From contig NZ_BBRX01000022.1 in the NCBI RefSeq assembly GCF_000829675.1, positions 1-64,000 on the forward strand: a stretch of DNA of 64,000 bases, written 5' to 3'. Below are positions 38,027 through 47,800 of this stretch, piece after piece. Both the position numbers and the translations under genes were made by a program. Source of the stretch: Acinetobacter rudis. GTDB taxonomy: Bacteria > Pseudomonadota > Gammaproteobacteria > Pseudomonadales > Moraxellaceae. A model generated the notes under the pieces. The model saw only the letters and a program-made list of their open reading frames with translations, made no database searches and had not been told where the DNA came from. Positions within the stretch are counted from its first letter, which is position 1. Each line of letters starts with the position of its first letter.

Positions 38027-38133
38027 ATAAAACACAGCTTATTATCACAAGACCCATACTTCATTTAACAATAAAATTTAAGGACTGATTAAACAACGCA
38101 ACACTCAATCCAAGTTCTTAATTAGGAGTCCTC

Positions 38134-38712
38134 ATGAAAAAATATAGTTTATTCATTATCGCTTGCTTTGTTAGTATTAATATTTTTGCAGAAAACATAA
38201 CAAGTTCTGCTACTGCTAAATGGCAAACGAGTGCTTTTAAAGATACTTCAAGCACACTTGTGATTACTCCATTAAGTTCACTAAACTTCCAATATGCTGA
38301 AGGCAGTAATTCTTTTAGCAAGGAGTATGGCAAGTTTAATATCACGCTCATGGGTTTGATTGGTTCAACAGATTTTAAATTAACATCTAAAGTAATCTCA
38401 GATGAACTGGTACGATTTGATGACCCTTCAAAACTCAAAGTTGCAATTCAATGGCATGGTCAGGAGCTCAGTAAGACACAAGAAACTGTCTTAATCAGTA
38501 CTGGAGATGGTGTGCACGCAGGTTTAACCCCCTTAGCTCAAAAAGAGGTTTATGCTGGTCACGGTCGTGATAGTGCCCAAGCTGATTTTGGTTTCAGTAT
38601 CAAAAATGCGATGAATACCACGGGGCAGAATACCGACTTTACTCAACTCAAAGATGGCACTTGGAATGGTGAAGTTGCAGTACAGTTCACTGCAACATGG
38701 GCCAAACCTTAA
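38134..38712 (+). CDS. Orphan EcpA-type common pilus pilin
   Basis: The 192-residue protein has a signal peptide (MKKYSLFIIACFVSINIFA, cut before ENITSS). It shares with EcpA the sequence SATAKWxxSAxKDTSSTLVITPLSSLxFQYAEG, the middle block SKVISDELVRF and the C-terminal WNGEVAVQFTATW. It is clearly paralogous to the ecpA product at 62384-62974 but is not linked to a chaperone or usher. It probably provides an alternative or minor pilin for the same machinery. It is preceded by AGGAG and ends at a perfect terminator. It faces the AraC-family gene tail to tail. Confidence 0.88.
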   Translation: MKKYSLFIIACFVSINIFAENITSSATAKWQTSAFKDTSSTLVITPLSSLNFQYAEGSNSFSKEYGKFNITLMGLIGSTDFKLTSKVISDELVRFDDPSKLKVAIQWHGQELSKTQETVLISTGDGVHAGLTPLAQKEVYAGHGRDSAQADFGFSIKNAMNTTGQNTDFTQLKDGTWNGEVAVQFTATWAKP

Positions 38713-38730
38713 TCTATAATCTATAGACAA

Positions 38731-38766
38731 TTAAAACGTATGACTTCTCCCAAGCATACGTTTTAA
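38731..38766. terminator. Bidirectional terminator between the orphan pilin and AraC-family gene
   Basis: A perfect 12-base stem TTAAAACGTATG / CATACGTTTTAA has a 12-base loop. It is A/T-rich at the base on both sides and sits between convergent genes. Confidence 0.85.
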
Positions 38767-38799
38767 CTTATATAACACATACCACAAACCAGTGCGTGC

Positions 38800-39828
38800 T
38801 TAGGCTGCTCCTCTTTCTAAGCGCCATCTACGTGGTGATTTACCTGTCCAAAGCTTAAACGTATGATGAAAAGAGGCTTGTTCCTGATAGCCAAGCAAAA
38901 TTGAAATTTCACCAATAGTTAAATCTTCATTTTCAAGATAATGAAAAGCAAGCATTTTTCGAACTTCAGCCAGTTGCTCAGAATAACTACAATTATATTG
39001 TTTCAAACGATTTTGAATTACGCGGGGTTTTAAGCCAATTTTTTCAGCAACATATTGTATATCAGTACGATTTTCTTGGAGTGCTGTAACAATACTGCTA
39101 TAAATCAATTCCTTAAAATTAGTGTTATGTGAATATCTTTCTAATTGAACATCCGCACTGTGGGTTAGTATTCGTCTTAAATATTCATCTTGATTGGGTG
39201 TCGATATTTCTAACTCCAACATTTCTCGTCTGAAACAAATACGATTTGATTCGGCCTTAAATACGACTGGACATGAAAAATGTTCGATAGAGCGTTTTGT
39301 TTCTGCTAAAGAAACATTGGCTAAACGCAATTCGATTTTTTCAACTTTAAACTTTGCAGATAGCGCCAGATCAGACATATATTTCATCAACACACATAGC
39401 CCAACCATCAGTGCAATGCGCATTTCTTTCATATATAACCCAGCCTCAATATATGCAGGGTTGTTCCAGTAAATCACAAACTCATCTTTATTTTCGACTC
39501 TGTTAAAGTTAACAATGTCATACCAAACCTTTTGGTAACGTGCATATATCTGAAATACTTCCCGTACGCTTTTACAATACATGCTGAGATAGGTGATTAG
39601 CCCCATACTCTCAAGCTCACTTAACTCACCAAGCTGTATAGCCAAATCATTTTCATGATAATGCTTGTTTAAATAACCCAAAATTCTAAACCATTCCTCT
39701 AAAGGGATACGTTCATTCAAAGTGTATTGTTTCCGAATGGGCGAGCTAATATTTATTTTCTGGCAAAAGCGATTAACCATATGAACTAAACCATTGCCAA
39801 CACCTTTGCATACCATTGATGATTTCAA
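38800..39828 (-). CDS. AraC-family transcriptional regulator (Arabinose_bd-type N-domain)
   Basis: The 342-residue protein has an N-terminal ligand or oligomerisation domain of the kind found in OruR/ToxT-like AraC regulators (ELGELSELESMGLITYL near residue 70). Two helix-turn-helix motifs lie at the C-terminus (QYVAEKIGLKPRVIQNRLKQ and TIGEISILLGYQEQASFHHTFKLWTGKSPRRWR). The start is TTG at 39828, eight bases after AGGAG; an ATG four codons later is worse spaced. It is next to the orphan pilin and is the obvious candidate to control it. The signal is unknown. Confidence 0.9.
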   Translation of the reverse strand: MKSSMVCKGVGNGLVHMVNRFCQKINISSPIRKQYTLNERIPLEEWFRILGYLNKHYHENDLAIQLGELSELESMGLITYLSMYCKSVREVFQIYARYQKVWYDIVNFNRVENKDEFVIYWNNPAYIEAGLYMKEMRIALMVGLCVLMKYMSDLALSAKFKVEKIELRLANVSLAETKRSIEHFSCPVVFKAESNRICFRREMLELEISTPNQDEYLRRILTHSADVQLERYSHNTNFKELIYSSIVTALQENRTDIQYVAEKIGLKPRVIQNRLKQYNCSYSEQLAEVRKMLAFHYLENEDLTIGEISILLGYQEQASFHHTFKLWTGKSPRRWRLERGAA

Positions 39829-40161
39829 GATTTATACTCCTTTTTAACCCACATCCTATTGATTAAACTATCCAGAAATATAATGAGAAATATATTATTA
39901 AATTAATATTTATTTTTTAAATTATAAAACACATAGAAAACAAGCCCGATAAAATATCGGTCACTTGATATCAAATATATCACTTTATTTAAAAATATAA
40001 ACCACTATCAATCAGACTTAAACAATATTTAAATTTATCATTTAATCCACTTATCAAAACTTAGATCTATATAATGAAAAATTTATTATTGATTAAAATT
40101 TTAAAAATAAAAAAATAGGCCATAAAGACCTATTTTTAATAACATACTTTTAAGTTACATA
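39829..40161. other. AT-rich spacer upstream of the AraC-family gene
   Basis: This 333-base stretch has no gene. It contains a perfect small palindrome CCGATA-AAA-TATCGG (39946-39960), the AATCAGAC half-site at 40010-40017 and the terminator of the valine cluster at 40111-40137. The AraC-family promoter should lie here. Confidence 0.6.
40111..40137 (-). terminator. Terminator after the valine catabolic cluster
   Basis: The perfect nine-base stem AAAAATAGG / CCTATTTTT has a nine-base loop and a long T/A tail on the minus strand. It lies 25 bases past the hydrolase stop codon. Confidence 0.85.
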
Positions 40162-41202
40162 TTATGCAGCTAATGCTTTAGAAAATATTTTAGATAAAAT
40201 ATCTTCTAAAACAACATTATGTTTTTGCCATTGTGGCTGCTTGTCTTTATCGACCAATAAAGCACGAACACCTTCAATAAAATCACCGTGGTCAAACCAG
40301 ATGTCTTGTAGATCACGCTCTAGTTGTAAACACTGCGTTAAACTCAGTTCACGACCGACATGTTGTAAACGCAAGCTTAGCTGTTTTGCCAATAATGAGC
40401 GTTGTTGTAAAGTCGTATTGGTTTTTTCAGCCCATGCTTGTCGATCTTCTCGTGTCTCAGTTGCAAGACTTTGCTCAATTTGCGCTAAATCTGTATGTGA
40501 AAAATGCTGTTGAATTGCAGGCATCAATGCTTGGATTGCGCTTGTTTGTGCTTCAACACTAAAATCTGCAATCAATTGCTCAATGCTTTGTTGGTCAAGC
40601 TCAGTTGATGTCAGCAAAGCCGCTTCTAGACTTTCCAAATTGCCACTGTCCACGACCGCATCCACTAAGTTTAAATATAAGGCATCACTTGCGCTGAATT
40701 GCTCACCAGTTAAGGCCAAATAGACTCCTGCATCTTGCAGACGAGACAAGAAATATGTTCCGCCGACATCTGGGAAAAACCCAATCCCAGTTTCTGGCAT
40801 CGCAAATCGGGATTTCTCACTGCTGACACGGATATGACATGCTTGTACCAAGCCCATCCCACCACCGAAAGCATAACCATCGATCAAGGCAATTACAGTT
40901 TTAGGATATTGGCGGATGATATTTAACATACGATATTCAGTTGCAAAGTAGTCTTGGTATTCGGTACTACCCGCTTTAAAAGTATCGTATAAATAACGCA
41001 CATCACCGCCTGCAGAAAATGCTTTAGGACTGGTCGAGTTAATCAATACTGCTTGAATTTGTGGGTCATTTCGCCACGCTTGCAATTGCTCAATAATGCC
41101 CTGTGTCATAGCGACGGAAAGTGCATTTAAGTTGGCTGGGCGATCTAAACTAATCACGCCCACTGCCCCCTGACGGCTAATCAGTAAGTTATTTTCGCTC
41201 AT
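40162..41202 (-). CDS. 3-hydroxyisobutyryl-CoA hydrolase (crotonase family)
   Basis: The 346-residue protein is longer than enoyl-CoA hydratases and has the hydrolase signatures FSAGGDVRYLYD near residue 62 and DGYAFGGGMGLVQACHIRVSSEKSRFAMPETGIGFFPDVGGTYFLSRL. The C-terminal extension is the usual one for this branch. It releases 3-hydroxyisobutyrate from its CoA ester in valine breakdown. The frame extends 37 codons upstream, but the ATG at 41202 has GGGAG before it, and the longer form would overlap the preceding gene by 98 bases. Last gene of the cluster. Confidence 0.9.
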   Translation of the reverse strand: MSENNLLISRQGAVGVISLDRPANLNALSVAMTQGIIEQLQAWRNDPQIQAVLINSTSPKAFSAGGDVRYLYDTFKAGSTEYQDYFATEYRMLNIIRQYPKTVIALIDGYAFGGGMGLVQACHIRVSSEKSRFAMPETGIGFFPDVGGTYFLSRLQDAGVYLALTGEQFSASDALYLNLVDAVVDSGNLESLEAALLTSTELDQQSIEQLIADFSVEAQTSAIQALMPAIQQHFSHTDLAQIEQSLATETREDRQAWAEKTNTTLQQRSLLAKQLSLRLQHVGRELSLTQCLQLERDLQDIWFDHGDFIEGVRALLVDKDKQPQWQKHNVVLEDILSKIFSKALAA

Positions 41203-41215
41203 ACTGTTCTCCCGC

Positions 41216-41986
41216 TTATTGGGTAAATTTGGCTGGGCGTTTTTCCACAAAAGCTTGCATACCTTCTTTTTGATCACTACAAGCAAATACGGAGTGAAAT
41301 AAGCGACGTTCAAAACGCAAGCCTTCTGCTAAGCTAACTTCAAAGGCACGGTTAATCGACTCTTTGATCATCATTACTGCGGTCAGTGACTTTTCTGCAA
41401 TTTTTTCAGCTGCGGCTAAGGTTTGTTCTAATAACTCTTCTTTAGCAAATACCTGCGCGACTAAACCACTTTGCTCAGCTTCTGCCGCACCCATTTGTCG
41501 TGCTGTTAAGCACATTTCCATAGCTTTGGCTTTGCCTACAGCAAGTGTTAGGCGCTGTGTTCCACCAATCCCAGGCAACACCCCCAAAGTCACTTCAGGT
41601 AAAGCAAATTTAGCGTTGTCTGCACAGTAAATAAAGTCACACATCAACGCGAGCTCACATCCACCGCCTAGCGCATATCCACTTACCGCAGCAATAAGCG
41701 GTTTACGGCGCATAGCGATACGATCGGCCAAATGAAAGAAATCATCCAAATAAATATTTGGAAAACTCAAGTCAGCCATTTCTTTAATATCAGCACCCGC
41801 AGCAAAAGCTTTTTCTGAACCTGCAATGACAATACAACCAATACTATGATCTTTTTCAAGTTGATCGAGTGCTAGATTGACTTCATTAATGAGTTCACTA
41901 TTTAGTGCGTTTAATGCCTTAGGGCGATTTAATGTAATTAGCCCAACACCCTTATTTATACTTAACTCAATCGTGTTCCATTGCAT
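41216..41986 (-). CDS. Enoyl-CoA hydratase (probably methacrylyl-CoA)
   Basis: The 256-residue crotonase has LNRPKALNALNSEL, AFAAGADIKEMADLSF near residue 62, and AVSGYALGGGCELALMCDFIYCADNAKFALPEVTLGVLPGIGGTQRL, with both catalytic glutamates (the GCEL and LPEV segments) in place. In this cluster it most likely hydrates methacrylyl-CoA to 3-hydroxyisobutyryl-CoA. It lies 13 bases before the hydrolase gene. Confidence 0.9.
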   Translation of the reverse strand: MQWNTIELSINKGVGLITLNRPKALNALNSELINEVNLALDQLEKDHSIGCIVIAGSEKAFAAGADIKEMADLSFPNIYLDDFFHLADRIAMRRKPLIAAVSGYALGGGCELALMCDFIYCADNAKFALPEVTLGVLPGIGGTQRLTLAVGKAKAMEMCLTARQMGAAEAEQSGLVAQVFAKEELLEQTLAAAEKIAEKSLTAVMMIKESINRAFEVSLAEGLRFERRLFHSVFACSDQKEGMQAFVEKRPAKFTQ

Positions 41987-42047
41987 GATCTATATTCCTA
42001 ATAACTGCTTTTCAACTTTTATTTACGTTTGTTGATCACTTGATCAA

Positions 42048-43175
42048 TTAAAGACTGCGAGCAATCACTAAACGTTGGATATCACTTGTGCCTTCATAAA
42101 TTTGGCAGATACGTGCATCACGGTAAATACGCTCAATCGGGAAGTCTTTTAAATAACCATAGCCACCAAAGACTTGTAAAGCATTTGAACACACACGTTC
42201 CGCCATTTCAGATGCAAACAGTTTTGCCATCGATGCTTCTGTTAAACAGGGTTGGCCTGCTTCTTTTAAACGTGCAGCATAGTGTACCAGTTGACGCGCT
42301 GCCTCAACTTCGGTTGCCATACTTGCTAGACGAAACGAAATTGCTTGATGCTCAAAAATTGGTTTACCAAAAGTGGTGCGTTCGTGTGCATAATGTGTTG
42401 CTTCTTCAAGGGCTGCACGTGCTAGACCTACAGACTGTGCAGCAATACCAATACGCCCACCCTCTAAATTTGCCAAGGCAATTTTTAGACCATCGCCTTC
42501 TGCACCTAGACGTAAACTTTCATGGATACGCATATCCGTCAAAGCAATTTGGCAGGTATCAGAAGCATGTAAACCCAGTTTTTCTTCTACTCGAATGACT
42601 TCATACCCTGGTGTATGACGTGGTACTAAAAATGCACTGATCCCCTTTTTACCTGCACTAGGGTCAGTTACTGCAAATACAATAATTACACCAGCATTGT
42701 GACCTGAGGTAATAAATTGCTTCGCACCATTAATCACATAATGATCGCCATCTTTAACTGCACGCGTTTTAATCGCTGCTGCATCAGAACCAGTATGAGG
42801 TTCAGTCAATGCAAATGCTCCGATCATTTCGCCACGTGCTAGCGGCATAAGGTACTTTTGCTTTTGCTCTTCTGTACCAAATTTTAAAATCGGCACACAG
42901 CCCACTGAGTTATGCACACTCATAATTGCAGAGGTCGCTCCATCCGCGGCTGCAACTTCTTCAAGTGCAAGTACATAAGCTAAGTTACCTGTTTCTGAAC
43001 CGCCGTATTGTTCTGGAACCAACATCCCTAAAAAGCCCAATTCACCCATTTGTGCCAATGCTTCTGCCGGATATTGACCCTTTTCATCCCATTCGCTCGC
43101 AAAAGGTTTGATTTGCTCTTGAGCAAAACTCTGCGCCATATCACGAATTAATTGTTGTTCTTCGGTGAATTGCAT
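42048..43175 (-). CDS. Acyl-CoA dehydrogenase (probably isobutyryl-CoA)
   Basis: The 375-residue FAD enzyme has [18 protein letters not shown] and [17 protein letters not shown] of the FAD-binding middle domain. Helical C-terminal blocks are [19 protein letters not shown] and [35 protein letters not shown], the last with the catalytic-base glutamate of short-branched-chain enzymes. Its position between the acyl-CoA synthetase and the hydratase points to oxidation of isobutyryl-CoA. Confidence 0.92.
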   Translation of the reverse strand: MQFTEEQQLIRDMAQSFAQEQIKPFASEWDEKGQYPAEALAQMGELGFLGMLVPEQYGGSETGNLAYVLALEEVAAADGATSAIMSVHNSVGCVPILKFGTEEQKQKYLMPLARGEMIGAFALTEPHTGSDAAAIKTRAVKDGDHYVINGAKQFITSGHNAGVIIVFAVTDPSAGKKGISAFLVPRHTPGYEVIRVEEKLGLHASDTCQIALTDMRIHESLRLGAEGDGLKIALANLEGGRIGIAAQSVGLARAALEEATHYAHERTTFGKPIFEHQAISFRLASMATEVEAARQLVHYAARLKEAGQPCLTEASMAKLFASEMAERVCSNALQVFGGYGYLKDFPIERIYRDARICQIYEGTSDIQRLVIARSL

Positions 43176-43374
43176 AATGTCGTTCCTTTGATCTATTGCT
43201 TTAACCCTGTGTTCTTTTCACATGATTTGGCTATTTTACAGTGTTACATTTTTTCCAAATCTAGCGTTAATCTAACGTTTTTTGGCTAGTGATTTAACAG
43301 ATATTCCTTTAAAGTCTAAGTCGTTAACTAAATTTAGCCACCGCTTAGACTCTAAGCACAATATCATGCCGTGC

Positions 43375-45030
43375 TTAACTGGCAGCACTATTTACTTTTT
43401 GCTTCTCAATCTCCTGATTACGAAGCAAGAAACGTTGAATTTTTCCACTTGGTGTTTTAGGCAGTTCATCAACAAACTCAACTAAACGTGGATACGCATG
43501 TGCAGATAAACGCTTTTTCACAAACTGTCCAAGTTCTTCAGCCAGCTGATCTGTTGCCTGCATACCTTCAGCTAAAATTACAAACGCTTTAACCAGTTCA
43601 GTACGCTCAGGGTCAGGTACACCGACAACCGCAGCCTCAACCACTGCATCATGTTCAAGTAAAGCACTTTCTACATCAAAAGGCCCAATACGATATCCCG
43701 AAGTCGTGATCACATCATCACTTCGACCAACAAAACTCATGCTGCCATCAGCATGAATTTCCGCGGTATCACCCGTTAAATAGTACTGCTTCACAAAAGG
43801 TGATTTACGCGTCTCATGATAACCACCGAACCACATCATTGGTGATTGCTCGATATCAACAGCTAGAATCCCTGGCGTATCTGCGGGTAATTCATTGCCT
43901 TGATCATCTAAAGTTGCAATCCGATAGCCTGGACTTGCAAAACCAGCGGCCCCAGGTTGTACTGAATGTGCTAGACCATGATGATTACATACCACCATGC
44001 CAACTTCAGTTTGTCCATAATGATCATAAATCGGTGCATCAACGACTGTTTTAAACCAACGAATGACTTCAGGGTTAAGCGGCTCACCTGCACTACTCAC
44101 TACACGGAAACGTCCACGCAGCTTAGCCATTTCTTCTTGATCAGCAGCCATCATCATACGATATGCAGTTGGTGCTCCTGCCAAGTTGTTAATTTGATAG
44201 TCTTTAACAATTTGACACAAGCTATCGCTGCTAAAACCACCTTCATAGAACAAGGTTGCATGACCCAATAACAACGGCCCAGTAATGCCATAATACAGAC
44301 CATATGCCCAGCCCGGATCAGCAATATTCCAGAACTTATCATCAGGCAATAATTGAATAGCATCATGCATATAGCGCCCAAAAGCGATTAACGCTTTGAG
44401 TGGCACATACAGTGGTTTTGCAGGTCCTGTTGTTCCTGAGGTAAACATCAATAAAAATGGATCATTGATACTGAGCATGGTGAGTTCACACTGCTCAGAC
44501 TGCGCTTTCACTGCAGGCCAAAAGTCGATATCGCCATCCTGCAAGCCAGAACCATCTCCTGCTGCAACAGTAATAATACTTGGACAATCAATAACATCAT
44601 TTAATTTATAACGATTACCTACGTCGGTCACCACAAATTTGCTTTGTGCCAACTTTAAGCGATGTTCAATCGCCTTTGGTCCAAATGCTGTAAAAAGAGG
44701 TTGATACACTGCCCCAATACGCCAAGCAGCTAAAATAGTAATAATCAACTCTGCTGTACGTGGTAACAAACCTGAAATACGATCGCCTTTACCCACGCCA
44801 TGTGATTTTAAAAAGTTAGCAAACTGACTAGAGCGTTGTTTTAACTCAGCGAAAGTGTACTGTTCTTGGCGACCGTCTTTACCTTGCCAATACAACGCGA
44901 CTTTATCGCCATCTGCATGACGATCACAACATTCATAACAGGCATTTAGGGCATCGATCGACCCCGATAAAATTTGCTCAGCGGCGTGATTTAAATCAAA
45001 TTTTTGAGCCGCTTCTTGATAGTTCAACAT
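43375..45030 (-). CDS. AMP-forming acyl-CoA synthetase (short-chain, acetate/isobutyrate-like)
   Basis: The 551-residue ANL enzyme has the P-loop MFTSGTTGPAKPL near 190-203, YDHYGQTEVGMVVCNHHG near 330, YLTGDTAEIHADGSMSFVGRSDDVITTSGYRIGPFDVE near 415-450 and the catalytic lysine in PKTPSGKIQRFLL. It resembles acetyl-/propionyl-CoA synthetase relatives. In this cluster it could activate isobutyrate or another branched acid so that it enters the pathway without the keto-acid dehydrogenase. It is 199 bases upstream of the acyl-CoA dehydrogenase. Confidence 0.9.
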   Translation of the reverse strand: MLNYQEAAQKFDLNHAAEQILSGSIDALNACYECCDRHADGDKVALYWQGKDGRQEQYTFAELKQRSSQFANFLKSHGVGKGDRISGLLPRTAELIITILAAWRIGAVYQPLFTAFGPKAIEHRLKLAQSKFVVTDVGNRYKLNDVIDCPSIITVAAGDGSGLQDGDIDFWPAVKAQSEQCELTMLSINDPFLLMFTSGTTGPAKPLYVPLKALIAFGRYMHDAIQLLPDDKFWNIADPGWAYGLYYGITGPLLLGHATLFYEGGFSSDSLCQIVKDYQINNLAGAPTAYRMMMAADQEEMAKLRGRFRVVSSAGEPLNPEVIRWFKTVVDAPIYDHYGQTEVGMVVCNHHGLAHSVQPGAAGFASPGYRIATLDDQGNELPADTPGILAVDIEQSPMMWFGGYHETRKSPFVKQYYLTGDTAEIHADGSMSFVGRSDDVITTSGYRIGPFDVESALLEHDAVVEAAVVGVPDPERTELVKAFVILAEGMQATDQLAEELGQFVKKRLSAHAYPRLVEFVDELPKTPSGKIQRFLLRNQEIEKQKVNSAAS

Positions 45031-45121
45031 GGCATAACCTCAGTCTATATCTGTTCTAATACTTGACCGGTAATTTCTGTCTCAGAAAATTGCCGCAGTC
45101 CAATTGCTTATATTTTCATTG

Positions 45122-45157
45122 CCTCAGCAGCGGCCCCTATCCTTGGGCTTGCTGAGG
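45122..45157 (-). other. Hairpin spanning the mmsB stop codon
   Basis: The stem CCTCAGCA / TGCTGAGG with inner GGCCC-GGGC pairing covers the 3' end of mmsB. There is no T run; it could separate mmsA-mmsB mRNA from the downstream genes by processing. Confidence 0.45.
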
Positions 45158-46033
45158 TAGATATTGTTGAATAATACTTGAAAAATCGAGTGTTGCATTA
45201 CCTTGCAAGCACATTTGTTGATAAAGTTGCTGCACTAAGCCACCCAGTAAAATCGGTTGCTTGGCTTGTCCTGCAGCCTCAATCGCCAAGCCTAAGTCTT
45301 TAAGCATCAGCTGAGTTGCAAAACCATCTTGGTAACCACGTGCAGCCGGTGCATTAGGGCTAATATTTGGCCAAGGGTTACAAACTTCAGAGCTCCAGCA
45401 ACGACCACTCGAACTATTGATCACACCTGCCAGTGCTTCAGGATCAATACCCAGTTTCGCACCCAGTGCCATACCTTCTGCAACAGCTGCCATAGATATA
45501 CCCAAAATCAAGTTATTACAGATTTTGGCAACTTGGCCTGTACCAACATCACCGCAGTGCACAATGTTTTTGCCCATGTGGACTAAAACCTGTTTAGCAC
45601 GCTCTAAGGTTTGCGCATCTGCGCCCACCATAAAGGTCAATGTTCCAGCTTGGGCACCAATTGTTCCTCCTGAAACAGGAGCATCACACATTGCAATGCC
45701 CTTTTGTGCCGCAGCCGCGGCAACATCTTTTACGCTTTGTGGGTCAATGGTACTGCTATCAATGCAAAGACTTCCTGCCTTCATCACTGATAAAAGTCCA
45801 GTTTCACCTAAGTACACCTCACGTACATGCTTTGCAGCAGGTAACATGCTAATCACAATATCAGCTTCTGTAGCTGCTTGTTGAGGGCTACTGCACACCA
45901 CTCCGCCTGCATCGGCAAAATGTTTTAATGCTTTTTCACTTAAATCAAAACCATAAACCGTTTGTCCAGCTTTAAGGAGGTTGTGCGCCATCGCACCCCC
46001 CATATTGCCTAGTCCAATAAAAGCAATTTTCAT
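45137..46033 (-). CDS. mmsB: 3-hydroxyisobutyrate dehydrogenase
   Basis: The 298-residue protein has the N-terminal Rossmann motif MKIAFIGLGNMGGAMAHNL, DAPVSGGTIGAQAGTLTFM near 120 and the catalytic lysine block GTGQVAKICNNLILG near 170, with SSGRCWSSEVCNPWP, a hallmark of true HIBADH. It oxidises 3-hydroxyisobutyrate to methylmalonate semialdehyde. The ATG at 46033 has GGAG seven bases upstream; a TTG two codons earlier is rejected. It is 11 bases after mmsA. Confidence 0.95.
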   Translation of the reverse strand: MKIAFIGLGNMGGAMAHNLLKAGQTVYGFDLSEKALKHFADAGGVVCSSPQQAATEADIVISMLPAAKHVREVYLGETGLLSVMKAGSLCIDSSTIDPQSVKDVAAAAAQKGIAMCDAPVSGGTIGAQAGTLTFMVGADAQTLERAKQVLVHMGKNIVHCGDVGTGQVAKICNNLILGISMAAVAEGMALGAKLGIDPEALAGVINSSSGRCWSSEVCNPWPNISPNAPAARGYQDGFATQLMLKDLGLAIEAAGQAKQPILLGGLVQQLYQQMCLQGNATLDFSSIIQQYLPQQAQG

Positions 46034-46044
46034 CGGCAATCTCC

Positions 46045-47574
46045 TTAACGTAAGCTAATCGTAGTGTTTACGCCACCAGCATCGTGCTGATCTTCAAACC
46101 AACGACTAGTGATCGTTTTGGTTTGAGTATAGAACTGCACGACTTGCTTACCATAAGGACCCAAATCACCTAGTTTTGATCCACGTGAACCAGTAAAACT
46201 AAAGAAAGGTACAGGAACTGGGATTGGAATGTTAATACCGACTTGACCAATATCAATCTGATTTTGGAATGTACGTGCAGTCGCTCCATTTTGTGTGAAT
46301 AAACCTACACCATTACCAAATGGGTTGGCATTGATAAGATCAATCGCTTCTTGCAATGTATCAACACAGATAATTGCCAGAACTGGGCCAAAGATTTCTT
46401 CCTTATAAATGCGCATATCCGTGCGTACATCACTAAAAATCGTAGCGCCAACAAAGTTGCCTTGCTCATAGCCAGGTACTTTAACTTGACGACCGTCTAG
46501 ATGTAACTTCGCCCCTTCAGCCACACCACTGTCGATGAGGTCCATAACACGAGCTTTTGCACGAGTAGAAATTACAGGACCAATATCTGTATCTGGCTCA
46601 TGCCCTGCATTTACTTTCAAAGTTTTGGTTTTTTCAACCAATTCATCGATCCAATTCTTAGCTTCACCCACCATAATCGCAACTGAAAGTGCCATACAAC
46701 GCTGCCCTGCTGCACCAAATGCTGCACCAACTAAGGCATTGAGACTTTGTTGTTTATTCGCATCAGGCATGACCACTGCATGGTTTTTAGCGCCCATCAT
46801 TGACTGTGCACGTTTACCATGTTGACCAGCAAGATTATAAACATGTGTACCAACAGCGGTTGAACCTACAAATGAGATTGCTTTGATATGTTGGTGTGTA
46901 CAAAGTAAATCAACCACTTCCTTACCACCATGTACCACGTTGAGCACACCTGCTGGAATACCAGCTTCGATTGCAAGTTCAACCAACATCATCGTTGAAA
47001 GTGGATCTTGCTCAGATGGCTTAAGTACAAAGGTGTTACCGCATACAATCGCCATTGGGAACATCCAAAGCGGAATCATAGCTGGAAAGTTAAATGGCGT
47101 AATACCAGCACAAACACCCAAGGGTTGAATCACTGTATAAGAGTCTACGCCACGCGCTACACCCTCAACATATTCACCCATCTGTAAAGTACCTACAGAG
47201 CATGCATGTTCAACAACTTCTAAACCACGTTGAATATCACCTTCTGCATCACTTAAAGTTTTGCCTTGTTCAGCAGTCAGTACTTTAGCGATGTCTTTGG
47301 CTTTCGCACGAATTAACTCTTGTAGTTTTAGCATGATGCGCATACGCGCTTGAATTGGAGTTTGACGCCAGCTGGCAAAGGCTTGCTGAGCTGCGTCGAT
47401 GGCTGCATTGACTTCTTCTGTTGTGGCAAAAGGTACACGTCCTAAAACTTCTTGAGTTGCAGGGTTGATAATGTCTTGCCAGTGATCTGTTTTAGATTCG
47501 ACCCACTCACCGTTAATTAGTAATTTTACGCTGGCTACTTGTCCTTTTTGCCCTGCTTGTTGAATTGCGTTCAT
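46045..47574 (-). CDS. mmsA: Methylmalonate-semialdehyde dehydrogenase (CoA-acylating)
   Basis: The 509-residue aldehyde dehydrogenase has [21 protein letters not shown], the nucleophile cysteine in [13 protein letters not shown] near 290, EEIFGPVL and the MMSDH-specific C-terminus [20 protein letters not shown]. It converts methylmalonate semialdehyde to propionyl-CoA. The ATG at 47574 is preferred over one seven codons earlier because GGAGAG lies just before it. First gene of the cluster, divergent from the LysR gene at 47801. Confidence 0.95.
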   Translation of the reverse strand: MNAIQQAGQKGQVASVKLLINGEWVESKTDHWQDIINPATQEVLGRVPFATTEEVNAAIDAAQQAFASWRQTPIQARMRIMLKLQELIRAKAKDIAKVLTAEQGKTLSDAEGDIQRGLEVVEHACSVGTLQMGEYVEGVARGVDSYTVIQPLGVCAGITPFNFPAMIPLWMFPMAIVCGNTFVLKPSEQDPLSTMMLVELAIEAGIPAGVLNVVHGGKEVVDLLCTHQHIKAISFVGSTAVGTHVYNLAGQHGKRAQSMMGAKNHAVVMPDANKQQSLNALVGAAFGAAGQRCMALSVAIMVGEAKNWIDELVEKTKTLKVNAGHEPDTDIGPVISTRAKARVMDLIDSGVAEGAKLHLDGRQVKVPGYEQGNFVGATIFSDVRTDMRIYKEEIFGPVLAIICVDTLQEAIDLINANPFGNGVGLFTQNGATARTFQNQIDIGQVGINIPIPVPVPFFSFTGSRGSKLGDLGPYGKQVVQFYTQTKTITSRWFEDQHDAGGVNTTISLR

Positions 47575-47800
47575 GCTCTCTCCATCGCTGTCCATTGTTG
47601 TGCGTTTGCACTTATGTTTATTAGGCTTGATCTGTCTTGCTGAAATGCTTAAACAAAGTCCTCAAGCCCTCACTGTATTCTTCCATGGAATACGTATCAT
47701 CCTGATACGTTATAAGTCCAGACTAACAAAGAAAACTTTGACCACCAATGGAAATTAATGCACGATGACTGTGCAAATTTTCACAGGGACTTGAGCGTCA

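Larger units (their letters stand above)
37743..38133. other. AT-rich divergent regulatory region between chrA and the orphan pilin gene
   Basis: This 391-base spacer has no gene. It holds the chrA upstream inverted repeat, a near-duplicated 30-base AT-rich element, a palindrome at 38011-38026 and an AGGAG site before the pilin ATG. Confidence 0.6.

Noticed and set aside
41203..41313. N-terminal extension of the hydroxyisobutyryl-CoA hydrolase
   Set aside because: It would overlap the upstream hydratase by 98 bases; the ATG at 41202 with GGGAG gives the normal family start.
42086..42598. A 170-codon plus-strand open frame
   Set aside because: It lies wholly antisense to the acyl-CoA dehydrogenase, has no ribosome binding site and a composition dictated by the opposite strand's codons.
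45417..45884. A 155-codon plus-strand open frame opposite mmsB
   Set aside because: It mirrors the conserved mmsB coding sequence, with a repetitive Ala/Pro/Ser composition typical of antisense shadows.
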